DNA from: Pedobacter hiemivivus
Lineage (GTDB): Bacteria; Bacteroidota; Bacteroidia; Sphingobacteriales; Sphingobacteriaceae
NCBI RefSeq assembly: GCF_004331685.1
Contig: NZ_SJSM01000016.1
Span: 1-64,000 of the forward strand
DNA length: 64,000 nucleotides
Reading direction: 5' to 3'
The notes below the pieces were generated by a model that worked only from the letters and a program-made list of their open reading frames with translations, searched no databases and was not told where the DNA came from. The position numbers and the translations under genes are program-made. Each line of letters starts with the position of its first letter. Within the stretch, counting starts at the first letter, position 1. This document shows positions 1-8,920 of the stretch, piece after piece.

Positions 1-189
1 CTTAAACATACGGATCGGACTCTCCGCAGTACGTCCATTGGTGTGGCAGTACTTCTCGAGCAGTTCATCATAAATGAAACTGAAGTCTATTAGATCGTTG
101 ATCTTTCGAAGTAAATTGTCTTTGGGAATGATCAAATCATACAATCCTGAGTAGGCACTGAATTGAATCTTTTGTTGATGAGCTAACAT
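1..189 (-). CDS. IS1182-type transposase, N-terminal fragment cut by the window edge
   Basis: Translation leftwards from the ATG at 189 gives an open frame to the window edge, beginning MLAHQQKIQFSAYSGLYDL and continuing through KDNLLRKI and a region reading CHTNGRTAESPIRMF. This matches the start of DUF772/IS1182-family transposases, where the N-terminal domain precedes the DDE catalytic core. The catalytic residues lie outside the window, so intactness cannot be judged. No inverted repeat defining the element end could be fixed; a short GGGCAC/GTGCCC pair at about 191 and 291 is only a weak candidate. The family call rests on the N-terminal 63 residues. Confidence 0.75.
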   Translation of the reverse strand, partial: MLAHQQKIQFSAYSGLYDLIIPKDNLLRKINDLIDFSFIYDELLEKYCHTNGRTAESPIRMFK

Positions 190-340
190 TGGGCACCTTT
201 TAAAACCTACTTTTAAGGTACAAAAAAAGAGCAGATAACCATAGTTCTTCTGCTCTTTTTGGACTCCAAATATTTAAAAGGACTTTTTCAGTGCCCTCGT
301 ATCATGATACAGCCCCCTTTTTTTTATGATTAAGCTAATC
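190..340. other. Spacer between the IS and gltA, with a palindrome
   Basis: No gene fits here. Besides the terminator at 224-260 the stretch holds a perfect 12-bp palindrome (GTATCATGATAC) at 299-310 and a C5T8-type run at 313-324. The end of the insertion sequence probably lies inside this spacer. Confidence 0.4.
224..260 (-). terminator. Rho-independent terminator downstream of gltA
   Basis: Perfect 12-bp arms (AAAAAGAGCAGA at 224-235, TCTGCTCTTTTT at 249-260) enclose a 13-nt loop. Read on the minus strand the stem runs into a T tract (complement of 222-228). It lies after the gltA stop and before the transposase start, so it should end leftward transcription from gltA; its symmetry also allows function on the plus strand. 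Confidence 0.75.
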
Positions 341-1627
341 TTATCTGTCTTTTATCGGTACAAATTTTCTATCGGTATGACCTACATAAATTTGACGTGG
401 ACGACCAATTGGTTCTTTGTTTTCGTGCATTTCTTTCCATTGTGCAATCCATCCTGGTAAACGACCTAAAGCAAACAATACAGTAAACATATCAGTTGGG
501 AAACCTAATGCTCTGTAAATGATGCCTGAGTAAAAATCTACGTTTGGATAAAGTTTACGTTGAACAAAATATGGATCATTCAATGCTGCTTCTTCAAGTT
601 TCTTAGCGATTTCTAAAACTGGGTCATTGATTCCTAGTTTCTCTAAAATATCATCACAAGCCTTTTTAATGATCTTAGCTCTTGGATCAAAGTTCTTGTA
701 AACCCTGTGACCAAAGCCCATCATACGGAAAGGATCGTTTTTATCTTTAGCTTTATTAATCCATTTTTCAGTGTCACCACCGTCTTCTTTAATCAATTCA
801 AGCATTTCAATTACAGCTTGGTTTGCACCACCATGTAACGGCCCCCATAAGGCATCAATTCCAGCAGATACAGAAGCGTATAAATTACAGTCTGAAGAAC
901 CAACCATTCTTACTGTAGAAGCAGAGCAATTCTGTTCGTGATCAGCATGTAAGATCAGCAAAGTATTCATTGCACTAACTACTACTGGATCAATTTCAAT
1001 CTCTTCAGTACGCTGACCAAAGATCATGTTCAGGAAGTTACTTACGTAATCGAATTTGTTTTTAGGGTAAATAAGTGGATGACCTAAAGATTTTTTATAA
1101 ATGAAAGAAACGATAGTTGGAAACTTTGCCAATAATTTGATCATTGTCAGATCCATTGTTTCAGGAGATGAATTTGCATTCAATGACTCTGGGTAGAATG
1201 TCGACAAAGAACAAACCAATGAAGACAATTGAGCCATTGGATGCGATTTTGAAGGATAACCATCCAAAAACTTTTTCATATCCTCATGGATCAGCGTATG
1301 TCTGCTAATCTGTGACTGAAAGTTCCCTAACTGATCCTGTGTAGGCAAATCGCCATAGATCAATAAGTAAGCTACTTCCAGGAATGTAGATTTTTCTGCC
1401 AGTTCTTCAATCGGATATCCTCGGTATTTTAAAATACCTAGTTCACCATCTAAAAAGGTTATTGCACTCTTTGTAGAGCCCGTATTCTTGTATCCAAAAT
1501 CTAAAGTGATGTGACCTGTTAAATCTCTTAGCTTAGAAATATCAATAGCCTTTTCCCCTTCGGTACCTGTGATAACGGGGAACTCGTACACTTTTCCATC
1601 AATCTTAATTTCTGCAATATCTGACAT
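341..1627 (-). CDS. gltA: Citrate synthase (type II, GltA)
   Basis: Condenses acetyl-CoA and oxaloacetate to citrate, the first step of the TCA cycle, in the cytoplasm. The 428-residue length equals that of hexameric type II citrate synthases such as the E. coli enzyme (427). Catalytic-region motifs are clear: the GPLHGGANQAVIEML segment with the active-site His, the FGHRVYKNFDPRA segment with the second His and oxaloacetate-binding Arg, and an HADHEQN segment. The gene stands alone, with a terminator after the stop and a possible -7 element just upstream. Nothing in the sequence suggests damage. Confidence 0.98.
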   Translation of the reverse strand: MSDIAEIKIDGKVYEFPVITGTEGEKAIDISKLRDLTGHITLDFGYKNTGSTKSAITFLDGELGILKYRGYPIEELAEKSTFLEVAYLLIYGDLPTQDQLGNFQSQISRHTLIHEDMKKFLDGYPSKSHPMAQLSSLVCSLSTFYPESLNANSSPETMDLTMIKLLAKFPTIVSFIYKKSLGHPLIYPKNKFDYVSNFLNMIFGQRTEEIEIDPVVVSAMNTLLILHADHEQNCSASTVRMVGSSDCNLYASVSAGIDALWGPLHGGANQAVIEMLELIKEDGGDTEKWINKAKDKNDPFRMMGFGHRVYKNFDPRAKIIKKACDDILEKLGINDPVLEIAKKLEEAALNDPYFVQRKLYPNVDFYSGIIYRALGFPTDMFTVLFALGRLPGWIAQWKEMHENKEPIGRPRQIYVGHTDRKFVPIKDR

Positions 1628-1650
1628 ATATATTCTTAAATTTATAAAAA

Positions 1651-1658
1651 CAAACTTA
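1651..1658 (-). promoter_or_regulatory. Possible gltA -7 element (TAAGTTTG)
   Basis: On the minus strand this reads TAAGTTTG, matching the Bacteroidota housekeeping -7 consensus TAnnTTTG, about 24 bases before the gltA ATG. No convincing -33 TTTG was found at the expected 19-21 base spacing, so the call is tentative. Confidence 0.35.
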
Positions 1659-1750
1659 ACTAATCCATTCCGATTAGCTTTCAGCTTACTATAACAAAGC
1701 TGTTAAATTATTATTAAATGTGGGTCAAAACCAAGTAAGAATCTTAAAAA

Positions 1751-2284
1751 TTACTTAGCTGATTTGATTTCTTCCAAAACTCGACCACATTCCATCATTT
1801 CATCCCCATAATATGGATTCTGTATTTTCTGCTCTCCAGAAAGCCAATCGCCACCATCTCCATTATTAGCCATAGGGCAATGCTGAACAAAAATGGAACC
1901 TTTCACGACATCTGCGTGTTTAAACAACGCAATTACATCTTGACTTAATGAAGTAAATTCTTTCCGTTGGGTTTTAATATCTTTTGCAGTGGCAATTTTA
2001 TCAGCAATTAACGAAGTACTTTCACATCCTTTGTAATTGGCAAGATCTGTTTTAAGTACTGATGCTGTTTTTTGTGCATCTTCAAATTTTGTGCTAACTA
2101 ACGCATCCTTCAAAGCGATATAACCATTGTAAATGGCCTGAACTTTAGTGTCTTTTAATTCCACGCCTGCTGTGCCTATCTCGACGGCTTTTGACGTGGT
2201 GTCTGAATTCCCTGCTACTTTTTGATCTGTATTTGTGCAAGAAACTACCCCTGTAATCAGCATTACTGCCAGATATTTTCTCAT
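1751..2284 (-). CDS. DUF3347-domain lipoprotein
   Basis: 177 residues with a signal peptide ending in a lipobox (GVVSC, Cys about residue 16), so probably lipid-anchored in the periplasm or outer membrane. The body matches DUF3347: an early YNGYIALKDALV segment and a late signature with HCPMAN, GGDWLS, NPYYGDEM and CG. This domain also occurs at the end of CusB-like metal efflux adaptors, and the conserved His, Cys and Met residues suggest metal binding, but no efflux genes are adjacent. It is transcribed with its own upstream spacer. The family call is firm; a metal-related role is inference. Confidence 0.8.
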   Translation of the reverse strand: MRKYLAVMLITGVVSCTNTDQKVAGNSDTTSKAVEIGTAGVELKDTKVQAIYNGYIALKDALVSTKFEDAQKTASVLKTDLANYKGCESTSLIADKIATAKDIKTQRKEFTSLSQDVIALFKHADVVKGSIFVQHCPMANNGDGGDWLSGEQKIQNPYYGDEMMECGRVLEEIKSAK

Positions 2285-2330
2285 GTTTCGTTTTTTTGGT
2301 TAAAATAGCATTTTAATTTTAAATAAATAA

Positions 2331-2359
2331 AAAAGCTCCTGAAAAAATCAGGAGCTTTT
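2331..2359 (-). terminator. Terminator after the outer-membrane gene at 2381
   Basis: Perfect 12-bp inverted repeat (AAAAGCTCCTGA / TCAGGAGCTTTT) with a 5-nt A loop, 22 bases past the stop of the 2381-2890 gene, with A-rich flank giving U residues on the minus-strand transcript. The arms are symmetric. Confidence 0.85.
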
Positions 2360-2380
2360 AACAATTTACTATAAAACTAC

Positions 2381-2890
2381 TTATAATTTAAATCCATAAG
2401 CAATACGTAATGCAACCTGACCTAAAGAAGCGCCTTTAAATTCGGCACCTTCATAGCGTAAACCTAAGTCTAATCCGTTGTCGAATCCATAACCAATTCC
2501 TGGAGCCCACAAAAAGGCTGTACCAGCTCCCGACTCCGTACCAAAGCCTGCCCCAAGCTCTCCTGAAAAATAGGCGCTCTCCGCGAAGAAAACTTTAGCA
2601 CCCGCTTTAACAGGAACCATTCCAAAACTACCACCTCCGTAACTGTCTTTTAATGAAAAATTAGTATAACCTGCGGATAACATTCCAGAAATATTTGAAC
2701 TGAAATCTTTTTGCAAACGTAAATCACCTCCTATTGCAAGACTATAGCCTTTTGATGTTGGCACACCAACATTAAGCCCCACGCCTAAGCGCGTTGCTTT
2801 AGAATCACCCGATTGGGCATTTACATTAGTCGTGAAAAACAAAGCTACAACAGCTGCTGCTGAAACTAAAAATTTAGTAGTTCTATTCAT
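2381..2890 (-). CDS. Outer-membrane beta-barrel protein
   Basis: 169 residues with a Sec signal peptide (hydrophobic AAAVVALFF core, cleavage likely after NVNAQ). The mature part has alternating, glycine-rich strand patterns such as LGVGLNVGVP, GAKVFFAESAYFSGELGAG and GLDLGLRYEGAEF, and ends with an aromatic-rich strand (VALRIAYGFKL) typical of small 8-stranded outer-membrane barrels. It resembles the neighbour at 3044-3574 along its whole length, so the pair probably arose by duplication. Each copy has its own terminator and so its own transcript. No substrate can be assigned. Confidence 0.85.
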   Translation of the reverse strand: MNRTTKFLVSAAAVVALFFTTNVNAQSGDSKATRLGVGLNVGVPTSKGYSLAIGGDLRLQKDFSSNISGMLSAGYTNFSLKDSYGGGSFGMVPVKAGAKVFFAESAYFSGELGAGFGTESGAGTAFLWAPGIGYGFDNGLDLGLRYEGAEFKGASLGQVALRIAYGFKL

Positions 2891-2990
2891 TTTATTGTTT
2901 CCTTATTATTTAATTAATATTACAGGTTAATCCTGTTTCATTTACAATCTCTCAAATGGCATGCCATATATGTTAACATTATACCTAAAG

Positions 2991-3023
2991 TAAGAAAGCC
3001 ACTGAAAATCAGCGGCTTTCTTA
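2991..3023 (-). terminator. Terminator after the outer-membrane gene at 3044
   Basis: Inverted repeat TAAGAAAGCC (2991-3000) and GGCTTTCTTA (3014-3023), extended inwards by imperfect pairing, 20 bases downstream of the stop of the 3044-3574 gene. Confidence 0.75.
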
Positions 3024-3043
3024 CTAATAAATTAAATTATATA

Positions 3044-3574
3044 TTATAATTTAAAGCTATAAGCTAAACGTAAAGCGAATTGACCGTTTTGTGGTCTATA
3101 AGTAGAAGAAGATTCTTTTTGAGTGTAACCTTCATATCTTACACCAAGATCAAAACCATTTGCACATGCATAACCTAGACCACCTGAGTAGAGGAAAGCA
3201 GTTTTAGAACCTTCTTTGATTCCAAATCCAGCACCTGCTTCAGTTGATAAATATAAACCACCAATTTGAGGGAATACTTTCACACCAGCTTTTACCGGGA
3301 TAAAGTTGTAATCAGCACCTTGATTGTCATCTGCTTTTAATGTAGTATAACCACCTGTTGCAGTAATTGCTAATTCTCTAGTTAAGTCAAATTGGAAACC
3401 TAAATCAGCACCTAAACCATATTTAAACGGAGATTCTTTAGTCGTAACACCACCGCTAATACCTAAACCAAAACGAACACCTTTAGCCTTTTCTCTTGTT
3501 TGTGCTTGAGATGCTGTTGCTGTTAACATAAATAAACCTGCTGCGATTGCCAAAACTTTTGTAACTTTTTTCAT
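3044..3574 (-). CDS. Outer-membrane beta-barrel protein, paralogue of the one at 2381
   Basis: 176 residues. A signal peptide (KVLAIAAGLFMLTATASQAQ) is followed by a barrel-like mature region with the same order of motifs as the downstream paralogue: VRFGLGISGGV, FIPVKAGVKVFP, LYLSTEAGAGFGI and a closing strand FALRLAYSFKL. The terminal Leu after Lys is common in outer-membrane proteins of this phylum. It lacks any domain indicating a ligand. Its 193-base upstream spacer is AT-rich and holds no gene. Confidence 0.85.
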   Translation of the reverse strand: MKKVTKVLAIAAGLFMLTATASQAQTREKAKGVRFGLGISGGVTTKESPFKYGLGADLGFQFDLTRELAITATGGYTTLKADDNQGADYNFIPVKAGVKVFPQIGGLYLSTEAGAGFGIKEGSKTAFLYSGGLGYACANGFDLGVRYEGYTQKESSSTYRPQNGQFALRLAYSFKL

Positions 3575-3767
3575 TCTTTTTTTAATTTCAATTATATAAT
3601 ATATACGTCTACATAAATAAGAGTTTCAATTCGATAAATTACTTAGTCCTCGAGTTAAAAATTATTTATTACCGACTCCTTTTACAAAAGACATGCCATT
3701 ATTATAATGTCGCTTTTATAACTCACAAAATTGAAACCATTAAACGGAATAAATTTTCTCTTAATAA

Positions 3768-4712
3768 TTAATCATTGCGATTGAAATGTTTATCATACAA
3801 TGATAAAGACTGAGCGGTTAGCTCATCCGTATTATCCGAATCTATCCAGTTTATTTCTACGCCATCCTTTTCCATTTTCCTGAAAAAAGTCATCTGCCGT
3901 TTTGCAAACTGACATATCGCAATACCTAGTTTTTCCTTCAACATCTGATAATCAATCTCAGCAGACAGATAGGAAACAACAAACTTATATTCAAGACCAT
4001 AGAACGTAAGCATCTCCTTAGGAACTCCGCTATTGATTAATCCCTCAACTTCTTCAATTAAGCCCTGACTAAGCCTTAAATCTAATCTATTAAGAATCCT
4101 TTTTCTACGCAAATTAACATCAGAAGCTAAGCCAATAATACAAGAATTAAAATCTGGTCTTTCTATTTTTTCAAGCGTATTCTCTGTTAAATAAGAAGAA
4201 ACTTCAATTGCTCTGATTAATCTTTTTTTGGAGGACAAATCAGCATGAGCAGTAAATTCATGAGAATATTTTGACAAAGAATTCCGGAGCTCAGCGATAT
4301 CGAGTTCCTCTAAGCTTCCCCTTAACGTAGCGTTTTGCGGAATAGCCGTGTACTCATGGTTCTGTAAAATGCTATGAATATACATACCAGTTCCACCGCA
4401 CAATATAGGAAGTGCATTTTTGTCAGTTATCGTTTTAAAAGCATCATAAAAATCTTCCTTAAACTCATTTACGTTATAGCTCTCCCCTGCTTTTTTAATA
4501 TCAATCAAATGATAAGGAATTTTTATACCATTAATGACATATTCATCAAGATCTTTCCCAGTCCCAATATCCATTCCTTCAAATACTTGCCTACTATCGG
4601 CACTAATAATTTCACCGTTCAAAGCATTAGACATATTGACAGCTAGCTTAGTTTTACCAGACGCAGTCGGCCCCAGTATTACAAGAAGCGGCTTCTTATC
4701 CATTATCATCAT
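3768..4712 (-). CDS. miaA: tRNA dimethylallyltransferase MiaA
   Basis: Transfers a dimethylallyl group to N6 of A37 in tRNAs that read codons starting with U. 314 residues against 316 in E. coli. The P-loop GPTASGKT is at residues 14-21, followed by SADSRQVFEGMDIGTGKD and a GGTGMYI motif. The start is ambiguous between three Met codons in MMIMDKK; all are close. It lies 9 bases after the unusual gene at 4722-5525 and is probably cotranscribed with it and the DUF1801 gene. Confidence 0.97.
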   Translation of the reverse strand: MMIMDKKPLLVILGPTASGKTKLAVNMSNALNGEIISADSRQVFEGMDIGTGKDLDEYVINGIKIPYHLIDIKKAGESYNVNEFKEDFYDAFKTITDKNALPILCGGTGMYIHSILQNHEYTAIPQNATLRGSLEELDIAELRNSLSKYSHEFTAHADLSSKKRLIRAIEVSSYLTENTLEKIERPDFNSCIIGLASDVNLRRKRILNRLDLRLSQGLIEEVEGLINSGVPKEMLTFYGLEYKFVVSYLSAEIDYQMLKEKLGIAICQFAKRQMTFFRKMEKDGVEINWIDSDNTDELTAQSLSLYDKHFNRND

Positions 4713-4721
4713 TTAAAAAAA

Positions 4722-5525
4722 TCATGCCAAGTATAATATATACTTAAGATTTCCTGTATTAAAGATGGATAGATATTCACTTAAAACCTCCGGCGCAGCA
4801 ACCGGCAATCGATGAGAAAAATACCTTTGAAGGTCAGTTTTATGCAACCATATTTGTGCTGGTGGTGTTACATTAACCAATTTAAACCCTGATTGCGCAT
4901 AAGCATTGCCCAGCGACCAGTCACGATCAGCGTAACTCATGACATCATTAGGCGCTACCATTTTAATAAAATGCTTCAATAGTTTCGTAAATCCGCCTGT
5001 AACCGTATACCCTATAAGCGTTGCAAAGCGAATCAACTCTACTGACTTATAATCTGGAGCAATCCTTTTCATCAATCTAATATTACTAAAACAAGCAACT
5101 GCTACTATTTGCCCATCCATCTGTAAAGCGAATTTATATTTAGCTCTGGCGGATTCCTGAATATGATTGCGATTCAAAAAATCATCTGCTTCCTTTTGGT
5201 TGATCACTATAATCTCGCCTTTGCGTCCATGTAATCGCTTATTTAAGCCCAGAACAGACTTAATTCTTCCCAATAGCTGTTCCTGTCTGGCTAACCAAAC
5301 ATCTTCCCACAATTGCAATAAAGTTATGTTTTTAAGCTGATAGGCAGACTGCAGTTCGATCAATTCTACCGGGCTATAATTGTTATCAAGAGCTATTAAA
5401 TTAAGGACTACCTTGTCATTACACAGCAGCAGATCATATTTCTCATGTTCAACAGGCCTTACGTCAATACCAACATCCTGAAGTGTGGTAAGCACCACAT
5501 TTTTCCAACCAAACCTTATACCCAA
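4722..5525 (-). CDS. Derived homing-endonuclease/Vsr-like protein with C-terminal GNAT-like domain
   Basis: 267 residues. Residues about 60-110 (LLQLWEDVWLARQE, then LGLNKRLHGRK) follow the pattern seen in phage and mobile endonucleases of the Vsr/EDxHD type, where the motif reads roughly I.EDEW...E and LG...KIYARK. Residues about 115-235 (a FLNRNHIQ segment, ELIRFATLI, GGFTKLLKHFI, SYADRDWSLGNAY) match the domain that follows the nuclease in those proteins and looks GNAT-like. The usual nuclease residues near the N-terminus (an IEFNG-type strand) are not recognisable, so cleavage activity is doubtful. No ATG starts the frame: the first codon is TTG at 5525, overlapping the DUF1801 stop by 10 bases. 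Function unknown; the domain reading is from memory of the families. Confidence 0.6.
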   Translation of the reverse strand: MGIRFGWKNVVLTTLQDVGIDVRPVEHEKYDLLLCNDKVVLNLIALDNNYSPVELIELQSAYQLKNITLLQLWEDVWLARQEQLLGRIKSVLGLNKRLHGRKGEIIVINQKEADDFLNRNHIQESARAKYKFALQMDGQIVAVACFSNIRLMKRIAPDYKSVELIRFATLIGYTVTGGFTKLLKHFIKMVAPNDVMSYADRDWSLGNAYAQSGFKLVNVTPPAQIWLHKTDLQRYFSHRLPVAAPEVLSEYLSIFNTGNLKYILYLA

Positions 5526-5893
5526 CCCTTTTCCTTATATAATCTATATCCCTCTGCCAATGCATCCTCAATATGAGCTAAAAGCGGTTCGTCCAATTTT
5601 TTGATATGAAAACAAGATTTACCTTTTAACAGCTTCAAAAGTGCAGGATCAAATATCTGTTTCATCTCTGGCTCTGCATATACCGGCATATAATAAAGCC
5701 CAACATGCCCCTTATGTATCATAACTGCTGCAAAATATACTTCATTCCTTTTTTTACCATCAATAGTCACTTCTATATCACTCCACAAATCATAAGTAGT
5801 CTCACTATTGATCCTGTTATTAAAGCCTAAAGTAGCATAAGGTTGCAATACTGCTCTGATGGTCTGAAATATTTCTATAAAATCTGTTTTCAT
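5516..5893 (-). CDS. DUF1801-domain protein (YdhG-like)
   Basis: 125 residues. The pattern VYFAAVMIHKGHVGLYYMPVY followed by LLKGKSCFHIKK and a Pro-Leu-rich helix is typical of DUF1801, a small frataxin-like fold of unknown biochemical role. It is the first gene of a probable three-gene unit with the endonuclease-derived protein (10-base overlap) and miaA. A second, divergent DUF1801 protein is encoded at 15725-16087. Confidence 0.75.
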   Translation of the reverse strand: MKTDFIEIFQTIRAVLQPYATLGFNNRINSETTYDLWSDIEVTIDGKKRNEVYFAAVMIHKGHVGLYYMPVYAEPEMKQIFDPALLKLLKGKSCFHIKKLDEPLLAHIEDALAEGYRLYKEKGWV

Positions 5894-5954
5894 AACACTA
5901 AGATCAATCTACTAAAACAACACCTTGAAAGCCATATTGTTTAACCTCTACCCT

Positions 5955-7052
5955 CTATTTATCCAGCCACCATTCTTTTGACGGGTAATTTTCATCTAAA
6001 ATAACGGCTTCACCCAATATAGGGGTTGTTATTTTAAAATTTTCTTCTTTAGCCTTCTTTACTGCCCTTATCACTGGCTCATTCCAATTATGCATAGCCA
6101 GAGTAAATTTACCCCAGTGCACTGGAAGTAACACTTCTGCTTTTAAGTCTTTAGCAGCCTGAACAGTTTGCTCAGGAAACATGTGAATCAATGGCCAGTA
6201 AGCATTGTACTGTCCACATTCCAATATAGCCAAATCAAAAGGCCCATGCTGTTCCCCAGTTTGTTTAAAATGTGTATCGTATCCTGAATCGCCACCCAAA
6301 TACAGCTTATGCTTTGCACCCTGTAATATAAATGCCGACCATAAAGTTTGATTTCGCTTAAATAGCCTTCCGGTAAAATGACGTGCAGGTGCAGCAGTAA
6401 ATTTTAAACCACTAGCAAGGGATTCCTCGCCCCAAGCCAGCTCCATTATTTTGTCAGCAGGTATTCCCCAATGTTCCAGATGCGCTCCTACTCCTAAGGA
6501 AGTAATAAAAACCTCAGTTTTATCTTTCAATTTTAAAACGCTTTGATAATCCAGGTGGTCATAATGATCATGGGTAATCAAAACGATATCCAAAGCAGGA
6601 AAATCCTCAACCTTAATAAAATCTGTTCCTTTATAATTTTTTGAACCAATAAAGGATATCGGTGAAGTACGTTCACTGAATACAGGATCTACCAAGATCT
6701 TAATCCCATCCATCTGCAAATAATACGAAGAATGACCAAACCAAATCAATTTAGTTTTAGTTGTTTCCGAAAAATCAGGCGTAAGATGAGGAAGTGCATC
6801 TTTAGGTGTGCGCTGTTCATTTCCTCTTACCATCGCTACAATCATGTCCCAATAACTTACATCATCAGGTTTCATTGGGGTGGGCGACAAATTATCTAGC
6901 GTTCCGTCTGCTTTAAAATTAGGCAGTTTCTTCAATCGTTCCAAACGAGCACCCTCCGGAGCTTTACCAAATACTGGTAAATTAAACACCCATATGACAA
7001 CTATAGCTAGAACAATTACAACAACAAAAATGGAATACATATACTTTTTCAT
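5955..7052 (-). CDS. Membrane-anchored metallo-beta-lactamase-fold hydrolase (NAPE-PLD/UlaG-like)
   Basis: 365 residues. One N-terminal membrane segment (residues about 5-25) anchors a zinc hydrolase domain. The metal motif THDHYDHLD is near residue 160, preceded by GHSSYYLQMDG and LVDPVFSERTSP, and followed by GGDSGYDTHF and LPVHWGKFTLAMHNW. These match the NAPE-PLD-like and UlaG-like branch of the MBL superfamily, which acts on phosphodiester or lactone bonds. The substrate cannot be told. It follows topB by 6 bases and is probably the last gene of the kynU-to-MBL run. Confidence 0.85.
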   Translation of the reverse strand: MKKYMYSIFVVVIVLAIVVIWVFNLPVFGKAPEGARLERLKKLPNFKADGTLDNLSPTPMKPDDVSYWDMIVAMVRGNEQRTPKDALPHLTPDFSETTKTKLIWFGHSSYYLQMDGIKILVDPVFSERTSPISFIGSKNYKGTDFIKVEDFPALDIVLITHDHYDHLDYQSVLKLKDKTEVFITSLGVGAHLEHWGIPADKIMELAWGEESLASGLKFTAAPARHFTGRLFKRNQTLWSAFILQGAKHKLYLGGDSGYDTHFKQTGEQHGPFDLAILECGQYNAYWPLIHMFPEQTVQAAKDLKAEVLLPVHWGKFTLAMHNWNEPVIRAVKKAKEENFKITTPILGEAVILDENYPSKEWWLDK

Positions 7053-7058
7053 TTACTA

Positions 7059-8918
7059 TTAATCAACCTTTGTGGGTTCTTGTGGGGGTGGTGCTAGCTT
7101 TGCTGCCAATGTATTTCCAGCAAGCAAAAGTTCGTTGGTAATGGTCTTAGTATAATCTGCAATTTCCGCTTTAAAATCTACCACTGAAGCTCCCGTACGT
7201 ATTTCTTCTAAACGCTTTTCCCATTGTCCAGTCAGTTCAGCCTGTGCTATTTTCTGGTCTTTCACCACATCATATACCGCCAATCCTTTCGCTGTAGGCA
7301 CCAGGTTACGCTTTTCCCTCGAAATATACTCCCTGTTAATCAAAGTTTCAATAATGGAGGCTCTGGTTGCAGGTGTACCCAAACCACTATCCTTCATTGC
7401 ATACCTTAACTCTTCATCCTCAATATCCTTACCCGAAGTCTCCAGCGCCTTTAACAACGAAGCTTCGTTGTACATCGCTTTCGGCTTAGTTTGCTTTTCT
7501 AACAAGGCCTTATTGGTAATCGGTAATTCCTCTCCCTTTTTCACTTTAGGTAAAGCGGGGTTATCTTCATCTTTCTTCTCATCATCTGTTTCATTGAAAA
7601 CAGAACGCCATCCCGCAGAGCGAATTACAGTACCATTTGCTACAAACAAAGAACCCGATTCGACAGACATTTTAGTGATTTCTTTCACACATTCCTGGTG
7701 AAAAGCCTCAAGCATCCGTCCAACTACCATATCATAAACAGCCTGTTTATCACCACTTAATTGATACGGTGATTCACCTGTAGGTAAAATAGCATGGTGA
7801 TCCGTCACCTTCTTCGCATTTACGCTTCGCTTATTCAATGGAATAGTCAACAAGAACTCTGCTTGCTTACCAAAATCCTTATGTACTTTCAGTTTATCAA
7901 TCAGATTAGGAACACCTGCATACACATCATCACCAATATACCTACTACCTGTACGTGGATAAGTAACCAGCTTACTTTCATACAAGCCTTGTAGTAAATT
8001 CAAGGTCTGATCAGCCGTAAAGCCTTTACGCTTATTTGCTTCTTGCTGCAGACTACTTAAATCGTGCAACAATGGAGGGGGTTCTTTTCGGGGTTTAGCT
8101 TCAACACTTAAAATCTTACCGCCATTACTAAAGCCAGATGCAACATCCTCAATTTTAGCCAGCAGCTCCTCTGCATCCTCCTTTTTATCGAAATTATTTA
8201 CAGACATGGCTCTAAACAGCTGTCCATCCTTATCTAACTGAATAGCCAGCTGGTAATACAACTGTGGTACAAAGTTCTTAATTTCAAGATAGCGGGAGCA
8301 AATCATAGCCAATGTTGGTGTCTGAACCCTTCCTAGCGACAAAACTGATCTATTTCCCGCCGAGATACTCAATGCTTGTGTAGCATTCATACCAACCAAC
8401 CAGTCCGACTCAGAACGGCAATGTGCAGAATTAAACAAAGTATCGTAATCAGTACCCGGTTTTAAGTTCCTAAACCCTTCTTTAATAGCCTCATCAGTTT
8501 GCGAAGAAATCCAAAGTCTTCGAAAGGGCTTTTTACATTTCAAAAAATAATAGATGTAGCGAAAAATCAGTTCACCTTCCCGCCCGGCATCCGTCGCCAC
8601 TATAATCTCTTCAGCTTCATCAAATAACTTTTTAATGATATCAAGTTGTTTTCGTACACCAGGATCTTCAACCATACCATCCTTAGTTTTTATTTTCCGG
8701 ATAGCCAGTTTAAATTTCTTGGGTAACATCGGTAAATGCTGTCTTCGCCAGCCAATAAACCCGTAATCCTGAGGGGGCGCCAATTGCAGCAAATGCCCAA
8801 ATGCCCAGGTAAAAGAATAACCTTTTCCTTCAATATACCCATCCTTTTTAGTTGTAGCACCGAAAACCTTAGCCAACTCACGCCCCACGGAAGGTTTCTC
8901 TGCAATAACAATCTTCAT
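7059..8918 (-). CDS. topB: DNA topoisomerase III (TopB)
   Basis: Type IA topoisomerase that passes single strands and resolves recombination or replication intermediates. The Toprim domain opens with IAEKPSVGRELA (Glu7) and has ATDAGREGELI (Asp110). The catalytic tyrosine is Tyr320 in VTYPRTGSRYI, next to the SLGRVQTPTLAM motif at about 194-205. Length 619 against 653 in E. coli, with no C-terminal zinc fingers, as usual for TopB. It sits 2 bases after the deacetylase-like gene and is tightly packed in an operon. Confidence 0.95.
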   Translation of the reverse strand: MKIVIAEKPSVGRELAKVFGATTKKDGYIEGKGYSFTWAFGHLLQLAPPQDYGFIGWRRQHLPMLPKKFKLAIRKIKTKDGMVEDPGVRKQLDIIKKLFDEAEEIIVATDAGREGELIFRYIYYFLKCKKPFRRLWISSQTDEAIKEGFRNLKPGTDYDTLFNSAHCRSESDWLVGMNATQALSISAGNRSVLSLGRVQTPTLAMICSRYLEIKNFVPQLYYQLAIQLDKDGQLFRAMSVNNFDKKEDAEELLAKIEDVASGFSNGGKILSVEAKPRKEPPPLLHDLSSLQQEANKRKGFTADQTLNLLQGLYESKLVTYPRTGSRYIGDDVYAGVPNLIDKLKVHKDFGKQAEFLLTIPLNKRSVNAKKVTDHHAILPTGESPYQLSGDKQAVYDMVVGRMLEAFHQECVKEITKMSVESGSLFVANGTVIRSAGWRSVFNETDDEKKDEDNPALPKVKKGEELPITNKALLEKQTKPKAMYNEASLLKALETSGKDIEDEELRYAMKDSGLGTPATRASIIETLINREYISREKRNLVPTAKGLAVYDVVKDQKIAQAELTGQWEKRLEEIRTGASVVDFKAEIADYTKTITNELLLAGNTLAAKLAPPPQEPTKVD

Positions 8919-8920
8919 AA

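Noticed and set aside
7354..7701. 115-codon plus-strand frame inside topB
   Set aside because: topB is intact through this region and the frame has low-complexity Ser runs only.
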